Of a DNA stretch of 55,149 nucleotides, positions 7,909 to 14,578 are shown piece after piece. The notes under the pieces were generated by a model. The model made no database searches and had not been told where the DNA came from. It saw nothing but the letters and a program-made list of their open reading frames with translations. Made by a program: the position numbers and the translations under genes. Origin of the DNA: CAYUNI01 sp964446245 (GTDB taxonomy: Bacteria > Patescibacteriota > Minisyncoccia > Phycocordibacterales > XYD1-FULL-46-19); NCBI GenBank assembly GCA_964446245.1, contig CAYUNI010000001.1:1-55149 (forward strand), read 5' to 3'. Positions within the stretch are counted from its first letter, which is position 1, and every line of letters starts with the position of its first letter.

Positions 7909-9027
7909 TTAATAATTAGAAAACTTACCAGTCGTGAAGTTGTAGATTTTAGAATCCTTAATTATCTTTGGGCAAACTTCGATTGTTAGTTCACCGTCTC
8001 TTGTACTACTTACTAAGCCAGTGTTGGCTTTGTAATTTTTTAGTGAGGTTAATTCTTTAACGAATTTGTCAGCCGAGAAAGCACCTGATTGTGACTTGGT
8101 CGAGACTTCAATAAAGTTTACGATATCATCACCCATTTCAGCAAAGAAACCTCCGGCCTTGTTGTACTTAGCTTTGAAGTTTGATTGGAAGTCGGCTGGC
8201 GAACCATCTGTACAGAAAGCCGTCATATATACTCCCTCAAGGACTCCACCGGCTTGGCTTATGGCGTAGCTCGTAGCGATTGTCCCCACGGAAATAAATT
8301 TAGTATTAATTCCTAATTCTTTTGCTTGTTTTAGGATTTGGGTGACTTGATAATCTAAACCGATGACATAGATCGCATCAGGTTTTGCCTGGCTTAATTT
8401 CAATAATTGAGTCTTGTAATCAAAGTCAGCGTAAGAATATTGTTCTGTCCCAGTGATCTTTATGCCCTTTTTGCTGGCTTCTTTTATAAAGACATCTTTG
8501 TAGCTAATGCCAAAATTATCTTGAAGGTTGATAATTCCAATGCTTTTTATGTCTAGGTTATCGTTAATATATTTAACCATAACCGGCACATCACCATCAG
8601 CGTTGGTAAAGTAACGGAAGACATATTTGCTTTTTGCTGGTAATCCACCAGTAGAAGACACGGTAAGAATTGTCGGAATTTTGTCTTTATCAACCAGTGG
8701 GATAATTGCTTCATCACCGGCCCCAACAACAATCAAAATGTCGATTTTATCCATTTTTAATTTGTTGTAAGCACTCACTGCTTTGGCTACATCGCCTTGG
8801 CTGTCTTCAAAAACCAAAGTCGCGTTCTTTATGGTTTTTAAGTTTAACCCTTCTTTAATGTCCTGACCAATAAAGGCCTGATTCCCAGATAGGGGAGCAA
8901 TAACCCCAATTTTGATATTGCTTGGCTCTACGTTCTCTTGCTTAGAGAAATAGGGGATAGTCAGCACTAGTAAAACAGCCACGACAATTATGCCGATGAC
9001 GATCTTTAACCATTTTGCTTTTTCCAT
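7909..9027 (-). CDS. livK: Branched-chain amino acid ABC transporter, substrate-binding protein (membrane-anchored) 3
   Basis: Third type I binding protein, 372 residues, on the opposite strand. One N-terminal membrane segment (residues 6-26) acts as an anchor, then IKIGVIAPLSGNQAFIGQDIKEG opens the ligand domain. Its N-terminus is not part of the promoter-anchor cassette shared by the other two copies, so it is an older paralogue. On its own strand a -10 like TATAAT (plus-strand 9085-9090) lies upstream, with no clear -35. It is divergent from the TrmB-like gene at 9222, which makes that gene a candidate regulator. Confidence 0.9.
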   Translation of the reverse strand: MEKAKWLKIVIGIIVVAVLLVLTIPYFSKQENVEPSNIKIGVIAPLSGNQAFIGQDIKEGLNLKTIKNATLVFEDSQGDVAKAVSAYNKLKMDKIDILIVVGAGDEAIIPLVDKDKIPTILTVSSTGGLPAKSKYVFRYFTNADGDVPVMVKYINDNLDIKSIGIINLQDNFGISYKDVFIKEASKKGIKITGTEQYSYADFDYKTQLLKLSQAKPDAIYVIGLDYQVTQILKQAKELGINTKFISVGTIATSYAISQAGGVLEGVYMTAFCTDGSPADFQSNFKAKYNKAGGFFAEMGDDIVNFIEVSTKSQSGAFSADKFVKELTSLKNYKANTGLVSSTRDGELTIEVCPKIIKDSKIYNFTTGKFSNY

Positions 9028-9163
9028 ATTATATTTTTTTAATTAATAATCTAATAATAATTTAACCAGCTTTTTACTTTTTGTATTATAGCAAATAGGT
9101 GATTTCTAAGAAAGTAGAAAATTTCTAATTTCTTATCTTCTAGAGTCTAGCAAAAAATATAAG

Positions 9164-9181
9164 TGGTGGTCAACACCACCA
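9164..9181. promoter_or_regulatory. Palindrome, candidate operator between livK3 and the TrmB-like gene
   Basis: Perfect inverted repeat TGGTGGT-CAAC-ACCACCA sits 6 bp upstream of the -35 of the TrmB-like gene in the divergent intergenic region. A second palindrome CTAGA-G-TCTAG lies at 9140-9150. The position suits an autoregulatory operator; binding is inferred. Confidence 0.5.
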
Positions 9182-9187
9182 TTTTTC

Positions 9188-9215
9188 TTGACTTTTGCCA
9201 TCTTTTGGCTATACT
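9188..9215 (+). promoter_or_regulatory. Promoter of the TrmB-like regulator, probably leaderless
   Basis: TTGACT (9188-9193), a 16-bp spacer and TATACT (9210-9215). The expected transcription start coincides with ATG 9222, and no Shine-Dalgarno site exists, so the mRNA is probably leaderless. Confidence 0.7.
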
Positions 9216-9221
9216 AAATGT

Positions 9222-9968
9222 ATGGATGAAAAAAGTCTCGAAAAGTTGGGTTTAACGCCAAATGAGGCGAAAATATATAGCGTGCTTTTGGAATTGAAAG
9301 AAGCTTCTATCGGTAACATTTCATTACACGCTGTGATACACAGAAGAAATGTCTATGATGCTATACAGCGCCTGATAGAACACGGTTTGGTTTTTCAGGT
9401 TTTACCCAAAAAGGTTTTAACTTATTCTCCTGTTCACCCAGACAAACTTAAAGAGTTGGTTGAAGAGAAAGAGAGAGAATTAAATGCTATTTTGCCAGGT
9501 CTGATTAGAAAGTTTAACCGGTCTTCTTCTCCTCAATCTGTCTATATCTACAAAGGGGTGGGTGGATTAAAAAATTTTATTACCCTTATTTTAAAAGAAA
9601 ATAAAGATGTTTATGGTATCGGTAGCAAAGGAACGTGGTTTGATAAAAGAATCTCTAGTTTTGCCAAGAAGGCCGAAGTCCAATATAAAAGATCAAAAAT
9701 TAAAAGTCATTTAATTTTTGATGAAGTTGTTAAGAAACATCCAGAAGTCTTTACGGCTATCGGTGGGTCATATAAATTTCTGCCTAAAAAATATTGCAGT
9801 GAATCGTCGGTTGATATTTTTGGTAATTATGTCGCCATATATTCTGGGGTTAATATGTTGGGTTTGGAAAGTGAGATTAATATCTTCATTTTAAAAGACA
9901 AAACCTTGGCCCAGGATTTTATGAAATGGTGGCAATTTATGTGGGATATGTTACCAAAGCAAAAGTAA
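9222..9968 (+). CDS. TrmB-family transcriptional regulator
   Basis: 248 residues from ATG 9222; a TTG nine codons upstream is unlikely because it overlaps the promoter. The N-terminus LEKLGLTPNEAKIYSVLLEL is the TrmB winged-helix signature, followed by recognition-helix-like NVYDAIQRLIEHGLV. A coiled linker around residues 75-100 (EEKERELNAILPGLIRKF) leads to a C-terminal effector domain beginning VYIYKGVGGLKNFI. TrmB proteins usually sense sugars or other metabolites. Its position among Liv genes, divergent from a binding protein, suggests it controls this locus, which is inference. Confidence 0.85.
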   Translation: MDEKSLEKLGLTPNEAKIYSVLLELKEASIGNISLHAVIHRRNVYDAIQRLIEHGLVFQVLPKKVLTYSPVHPDKLKELVEEKERELNAILPGLIRKFNRSSSPQSVYIYKGVGGLKNFITLILKENKDVYGIGSKGTWFDKRISSFAKKAEVQYKRSKIKSHLIFDEVVKKHPEVFTAIGGSYKFLPKKYCSESSVDIFGNYVAIYSGVNMLGLESEINIFILKDKTLAQDFMKWWQFMWDMLPKQK

Positions 9969-10070
9969 TTTTGTAGTGGATTTCTGCAAATGGGTATTTA
10001 GGCTAGATTTGTTATGATATGCTTTGTGAGTATTAAGAAAAGAAAGTTATAAAATAATCCATTTAAATTT

Positions 10071-10910
10071 ATGAGAGAAAAATTAGATCACAAAAAAGTT
10101 GAATCTTCGGCCCCTGAATTGGAGGCCACAAAAAAAGAACATTTAGCCGAGGGTTTTCGGCCGATTATGGCTTGTATTGGTACCTTGGAGCAATATGGAG
10201 AAGATTTGTCGGCGATTAAAGATATCGAAGAAGTTGGCGGTAATGTCGATGGCAATCCGTTTGAAAAGTTGAAAGAAAAAGGATACAAAAAGGTTGGAGG
10301 TGGGTTGTTTGTTAGTTCTCCTGTCGATGAAAAATCAAAATTTACTAAAACTTTGAAATATCATGTGAGTTTGATTGCGGTAGGACGGGAAGTTGGTTCC
10401 GGAAAAGAAATATCTTTTTTAACTAATCAATTTCAGGGTACTAACAGTGTTGAGATGAAAGATGTTGAAAAGATATTAAATGATTGTGTTGTAGAGCTTA
10501 AAAAAAGATGTATTCCAGGGTCTATTGATATGGTTGTCGCTGGGGGCGTTGTCGAGGGTATTGATTTGGTCGATTTGGGTATGAGCCAAGAATCGCAAGA
10601 TCGTCTTCAAAAATCTCGGATTGATTATGAAAAATCACTAGAAGCATTAGGGACTGTCGTAAAAGAAAAACTCGGGTTTTCCCCGATGGTCATTTTTGGG
10701 CCAAAAAATAGCGACGCTAGTGATAATTTACTTGCTGGCCCTGTCGTGACTCAGGGTGATGATGTTTATTTTGATACTCAAAACAGAAGATTATATGTCG
10801 TACGTCCGGATAATGTTTTTTTGCACAATAAATCTTTTAAAGCTGATGAGGTAAAAAATATGAAAGGGGAGTGGCTAAAAGAGAGAGAAGAAAAAAGCAA
10901 AAGTAATTAA
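10071..10910 (+). CDS. Hypothetical protein
   Basis: 279 residues, soluble, charged, no membrane segment or signal peptide, with a lysine/glutamate-rich C-terminal tail. I do not recognise the family. A central part (about residues 115-165) alternates short strands and a helix, with VEMKDVEKILNDCVVELKKR followed by IDMVVAGGVVEG. A -10-like TATGAT lies upstream near 10013. It lies between the TrmB-like regulator and livF but nothing links it to transport. Confidence 0.6.
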   Translation: MREKLDHKKVESSAPELEATKKEHLAEGFRPIMACIGTLEQYGEDLSAIKDIEEVGGNVDGNPFEKLKEKGYKKVGGGLFVSSPVDEKSKFTKTLKYHVSLIAVGREVGSGKEISFLTNQFQGTNSVEMKDVEKILNDCVVELKKRCIPGSIDMVVAGGVVEGIDLVDLGMSQESQDRLQKSRIDYEKSLEALGTVVKEKLGFSPMVIFGPKNSDASDNLLAGPVVTQGDDVYFDTQNRRLYVVRPDNVFLHNKSFKADEVKNMKGEWLKEREEKSKSN

Positions 10911-11008
10911 ATGATTAAAGGTGATGACTAAAGTTTTGTCTGAGAGGTTTTTGGTTTGGTGCGAATTTTATGTTATTATTTACATGGGTGAGAAGTTTTT
11001 TGTGGTAA

Positions 11009-11042
11009 TTTTACTTACTACTCTACTACTTGCTACTTACTA
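11009..11042 (+). repeat. TACT-type intergenic repeat, copy 5
   Basis: TTACTTACTACTCTACTACT and following units lie directly before livF. It is the same family and orientation as copies 1 and 3, 5 kb away from them, which ties livF to the livH-livM segment. Confidence 0.7.
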
Positions 11043-11045
11043 ACC

Positions 11046-11747
11046 ATGTTAACAATCAAGAATTTAAAAGCCGGCTATAATAATGGATCAGATATTTTGC
11101 ACGATATCGATTTGGAAATTCAGCCAGGTGAAATTGTAGCTTTGATTGGTCCAAATGGGGCTGGCAAATCGACAGTTTTAAAGAGCATTTTTAATTTAGC
11201 GGAGGTTCGTGGAGGATCAATTAAATTTTTAGACGATGAATTAACTGCGCTTCCTTCTTATTCTCTCATCAATCTTGGGATTAGTTTTGTGCCCCAAGGA
11301 AGACAGGTTTTTTCTTCGATGACGGTGCGAGAAAATTTGGAAATGGGAGCCTTTGCTTTGTCTGACCAGACGATGCTTGCCCATAATATTCAAGGGCTTT
11401 TTAAACGCTGGCCAATGTTAAAAGAAAAACAAGATGCTCGAGCCTCAACCCTCTCTGGTGGCCAACAGCAAATTTTGGCGATTGCCAGGGCCTTAATGCA
11501 AAATCCCAAATTGATGCTCCTCGATGAGCCTTCTTTGGGGCTTTCTCCTAAAGCTATGAGAGAAATTTTTGAAACGATCAAAGAAATTAACCAGCAAGGG
11601 GTGTCTTTTTTAATTGTCGAACAAAATGCTCGAGCGGCTGTTTCGGTTGCCAATCGGACTTATATTTTAGAGGGAGGAAAAGTGGCTCTAACTGGTGGTC
11701 GTGATATTTTAGAAAATGAAAAAGTAAAAAAGATTTATTTTGGATAG
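11046..11747 (+). CDS. livF: Branched-chain amino acid ABC transporter ATPase LivF
   Basis: ABC ATPase of 233 residues, the usual LivF size. Walker A is GPNGAGKS (residues 35-42), then the Q-loop FVPQGRQVFSSMTVRENLEMG (characteristic of LivF), signature LSGGQQQ, Walker B LMLLDEPSLGLSP and the H-loop VEQN (asparagine-type, normal for LivF). Partner of LivG. It is displaced about 4.6 kb from livG by two binding-protein genes, the regulator and an orphan. Confidence 0.95.
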   Translation: MLTIKNLKAGYNNGSDILHDIDLEIQPGEIVALIGPNGAGKSTVLKSIFNLAEVRGGSIKFLDDELTALPSYSLINLGISFVPQGRQVFSSMTVRENLEMGAFALSDQTMLAHNIQGLFKRWPMLKEKQDARASTLSGGQQQILAIARALMQNPKLMLLDEPSLGLSPKAMREIFETIKEINQQGVSFLIVEQNARAAVSVANRTYILEGGKVALTGGRDILENEKVKKIYFG

Positions 11748-11795
11748 ATTTAGATATCATTTTACTTTTTAGTGCTTTTTGGTTATCTTTACTAA

Positions 11796-11915
11796 ATGTC
11801 ACTATCAATTGGAATTGTTGGTCTGCCAAACGTCGGGAAATCGACGCTTTTTAATGCTTTGACCCAAAAGAGGGTGCCGGCGGAGGAGGATTTTGGAATC
11901 TGTTATGAAAAATAA
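11796..11915 (+). pseudogene. Truncated duplicate of the ychF 5' end
   Basis: An open frame of 39 codons starts MSLSIGIVGLPNVGKST. About 88 bp match the true ychF start at 12872 with roughly six mismatches, mostly synonymous (GTT/GTC, GGT/GGA, AAT/AAC), then homology stops near 11884. The upstream bases look like a native ychF promoter region. The RhuM-Fic gene lies between this copy and the intact one. Confidence 0.85.
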
Positions 11916-12870
11916 AAAAATACAAAAAAATATAGTTATTTATCAAACAAAATCCGGGGCGATAGAGCTCAAAGGCGATTTTAGTAAGGAAACTATTTGG
12001 GCAACACAGTCCCAGATAGCAAAGCTTTTTAGTGTTGATCAATCTGTTGTTTCTCGCCATATAAAAAACCTTTTCAAGGATGGTGAGATCGATGGAAAAA
12101 GCAATATGCAAAAAATGCATAATGCAAATTCAGATAAACCCGTTTCTTTTTATTCCCTCGATGTCATTTTGGGGGTAGGATATAGAGCAAATTCAAAGTT
12201 GGCAATCGAATTTCGTAAGTGGGCGACTAAAACCCTCCGAAGCTATATTGTTGATGGTTTTGCAATAAATAAAAATCGGGTGGCCAAAAACTATCGACAG
12301 TTTTTGAGTGTTGTTGATGATATTAAAAAATTACTCCCTGCTAGTTCAATCGCTGAGCCTAAGGATGTTGTTGAGCTTATTTCTGTTTTTGCGAATACTT
12401 GGTTGTCGCTTGATGCTTACGATAAGAATCAATTACCGAAAGGAAAATTGACCAAGAAAAAAGTTAATTTAACGACTGAAATAATTTCTGGTAATTTGGC
12501 AGAATTAAAACAGAATTTGTTGAAAAAGAATGAAGCGACTGATATTTTTGGCACCGAAAGAGCTGGCGGTAATGTAAAAGGCATTATTGGTAACGTTATG
12601 CAGTCTTTTGGTGGGCAAGAATTATATCCAAGTGTCGAAGAAAAGGCTGCTCATCTTTTGTATTTTATGGTCAAAAATCATCCATTTGTCGATGGCAATA
12701 AACGAAGCGGCGCCTTTGCCTTTGTCTGGTTTTTAAGGCAAGCTGGAATGTTGGATGTCGGTAAGATTACTCCATCAGCTTTAACTGCTTTAACAATTAT
12801 GGTCGCCGAAAGTAATCCGGAGCATAAAGAAAAGGTTGTCAAGTTAATCTTAAACTTAATTTCTAAATAA
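11905..12870 (+). CDS. RhuM-Fic/Doc fusion protein
   Basis: 321 residues from ATG 11905; a TTG at 11893 is also possible, and the purine-rich GGAGGAGGA at 11882-11890 fits neither perfectly. The N-terminal half is a RhuM-type domain with a helix-turn-helix-like stretch (WATQSQIAKLFSVDQSVVSR) and RKWATKTLRSYIVDGF. The C-terminal half carries the Fic catalytic motif HPFVDGNKRSG (from about residue 259), complete, so AMP or another nucleotide moiety could be transferred to a target protein. No inhibitory partner gene lies next to it. It ends 1 bp before ychF and is flanked by duplicate ychF starts, which marks it as an insertion. Confidence 0.88.
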   Translation: MKNKKIQKNIVIYQTKSGAIELKGDFSKETIWATQSQIAKLFSVDQSVVSRHIKNLFKDGEIDGKSNMQKMHNANSDKPVSFYSLDVILGVGYRANSKLAIEFRKWATKTLRSYIVDGFAINKNRVAKNYRQFLSVVDDIKKLLPASSIAEPKDVVELISVFANTWLSLDAYDKNQLPKGKLTKKKVNLTTEIISGNLAELKQNLLKKNEATDIFGTERAGGNVKGIIGNVMQSFGGQELYPSVEEKAAHLLYFMVKNHPFVDGNKRSGAFAFVWFLRQAGMLDVGKITPSALTALTIMVAESNPEHKEKVVKLILNLISK

Positions 12871-12871
12871 T

Positions 12872-13930
12872 ATGTCACTATCAATTGGAATTGTCGGACT
12901 GCCAAACGTCGGGAAATCGACGCTTTTTAACGCTTTGACCCAAAAGGGTGTGCCAGCGGAAAATTATCCGTTTTGTACTATCGATCCGGCGGTGGGGATT
13001 GTAGCGGTGCCAGATGAGCGAGTAGATATACTCGCGGATTTTTCGAAGTCGGCCAAAAAAATTCCTGCGGCGATTGAGTTTGTCGATATTGCTGGTTTAG
13101 TTAAGGGGGCCTCTGAGGGTGAGGGGTTGGGAAATAAATTTTTAGCGCATATTCGAGAAGTGGATGCGATTGCTGAGGTGGTGCGGATTTATTCTGATTC
13201 TAATATTACTCATGTGTCTAATAAAATTGATCCGATTGACGATATCGAAACGATAAATCTAGAATTGATTTTGGCTGATGAGCAGACTGTCACTAAAAGA
13301 ATTAGTAATATTGCGCGGGAGGTCAAGCGAGGAGATAAGCTGGCGATAGTAGAGAACGAAGTTTTGGTAAAAATTGAAAATGTTTTGAAACAGGGCCAGC
13401 TCGCTAGCACCCTAGATTTTTCGGATGAGGAAAAAAAGATAGCCAAGCAACTTAACCTTTTGACGACTAAGCCGATTTTGTATGTTTTGAATAAAAAACA
13501 CGGTTTTCCGACGGTTGATCTTTCGCCCCTCGAAGATTATTTAAAAAAAATGAACGCTAATTGGGTGGTGGTGGATGCCAAAATTGAGGGGGAGCTTTCG
13601 GAATTGGAGGCTGGCGACAAGATTGAATTTAAAAAAGAGCTGGGGGTGGATGACGATGGCATCAATAATTTGATTAAAGAAAGCTATAAACTGCTCGGAC
13701 TGATTACCTTCCTTACTACTGGAGAGGATGAGACGCGAGCCTGGACGATAAAAAAAGATTCGACGGCACCGGTAGCGGGGACGGCAATCCACACCGATTT
13801 TTATGAAAAATTTATNNNNNNNNNNNNNNNNNNNNNNNNNNNNNNNNNNNNNNNNNNNNNNNNNNNNNNNNNNNNNNNNNNNNNNNNNNNNNNNNNNNNN
13901 NNNNNNNNNNNNNNNGAGTTTAAAATCTAG
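12872..13930 (+). CDS. ychF: Redox-regulated ATPase YchF (contains assembly gap)
   Basis: Obg-family P-loop protein. G1 is GLPNVGKST, the switch region contains FVDIAGLVKGASEGEGLGN, and ATP preference follows from a degenerate G4 (VLNKK, as in YchF, rather than NKxD). The TGS-like C-terminal part begins ARAWTIKK-like (RAWTIKKDSTAPVAGTAIH). The reading frame is interrupted by 100 N at 13816-13915 and resumes with EFKI and a stop, which fits the YchF C-terminus. From family alignments about 40 residues are expected in the gap, so 100 N is a placeholder. It starts 1 bp after the RhuM-Fic stop, so its expression may now depend on that insertion. Confidence 0.95.
   Translation: MSLSIGIVGLPNVGKSTLFNALTQKGVPAENYPFCTIDPAVGIVAVPDERVDILADFSKSAKKIPAAIEFVDIAGLVKGASEGEGLGNKFLAHIREVDAIAEVVRIYSDSNITHVSNKIDPIDDIETINLELILADEQTVTKRISNIAREVKRGDKLAIVENEVLVKIENVLKQGQLASTLDFSDEEKKIAKQLNLLTTKPILYVLNKKHGFPTVDLSPLEDYLKKMNANWVVVDAKIEGELSELEAGDKIEFKKELGVDDDGINNLIKESYKLLGLITFLTTGEDETRAWTIKKDSTAPVAGTAIHTDFYEKFXXXXXXXXXXXXXXXXXXXXXXXXXXXXXXXXXXEFKI
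13816..13915. other. Assembly gap (100 N)
   Basis: Exactly 100 undetermined bases within the ychF 3' part, the usual scaffold placeholder for unknown length. Sequence on both sides belongs to one gene, so the join is probably right. Confidence 0.99.
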
Positions 13931-14005
13931 ATTGATATACTGAAAATTTGAATTTTAGCCAAAAAGTGGTAATATTTTGACTATTAGTAGTCTAATTTTT
14001 ATTTT

Positions 14006-14563
14006 ATGAATACTTCACCAGTTTTGCGTTGGGCTTTAGTTTTAGGTTTGGTGGTGATCCTCAATCTATTTTTTAATTTTGCGGTTAAGACAGTCTATAA
14101 AGAGCCTTTGTTTGAAAAGTTTTGCGTTCAAAAACAGGTGACGGTTGTCCCGGGTAATCAAAGTGAGTGTGTGAAGCAGGGAGGATCTTGGACTGAAGAT
14201 CCAGCTCGAGTTAAGACTAATTTTTCTAGTCCAGAGCAAATAGCTTCAGTATCGACAGCAACAGCTGGCTATTGTGATGTTAATTTCACTTGTCAGAAAG
14301 AATATCAGACAGCGCGAGATTTATATGAAAGAAATGTTTTTGTTATCTTGGTTATTTTGGGGGTCATTTCGCTTGGGATCGCTTATTTTGTGACAGCGCA
14401 ATCGGTCTCGGTCTCTTATGGTCTAGCTTTGGGAGGTTTCGTTTCTTTTGTCATTGCCTCTGTCCGCTACTGGTCGGCGATGGATGATTATTTGCGAGTT
14501 GTTATATTGGGTCTTGCCTTGGTGGCTCTGATCTGGATGGGAATTAAAAAATTTAAAGATTAA
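14006..14563 (+). CDS. Hypothetical membrane protein with cysteine-containing external loop
   Basis: 185 residues. Membrane segments lie at about residues 8-28, 110-132, 138-155 and 162-180. The loop between the first two (about 80 residues) contains four or more cysteines (FCVQ, SECVKQGG, GYCDVNFTCQ), suggesting disulfides outside the membrane. I recognise no family. It ends 15 bp before leuS and is probably cotranscribed with it. Confidence 0.65.
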   Translation: MNTSPVLRWALVLGLVVILNLFFNFAVKTVYKEPLFEKFCVQKQVTVVPGNQSECVKQGGSWTEDPARVKTNFSSPEQIASVSTATAGYCDVNFTCQKEYQTARDLYERNVFVILVILGVISLGIAYFVTAQSVSVSYGLALGGFVSFVIASVRYWSAMDDYLRVVILGLALVALIWMGIKKFKD

Positions 14564-14578
14564 AATAGAATTTAAATT

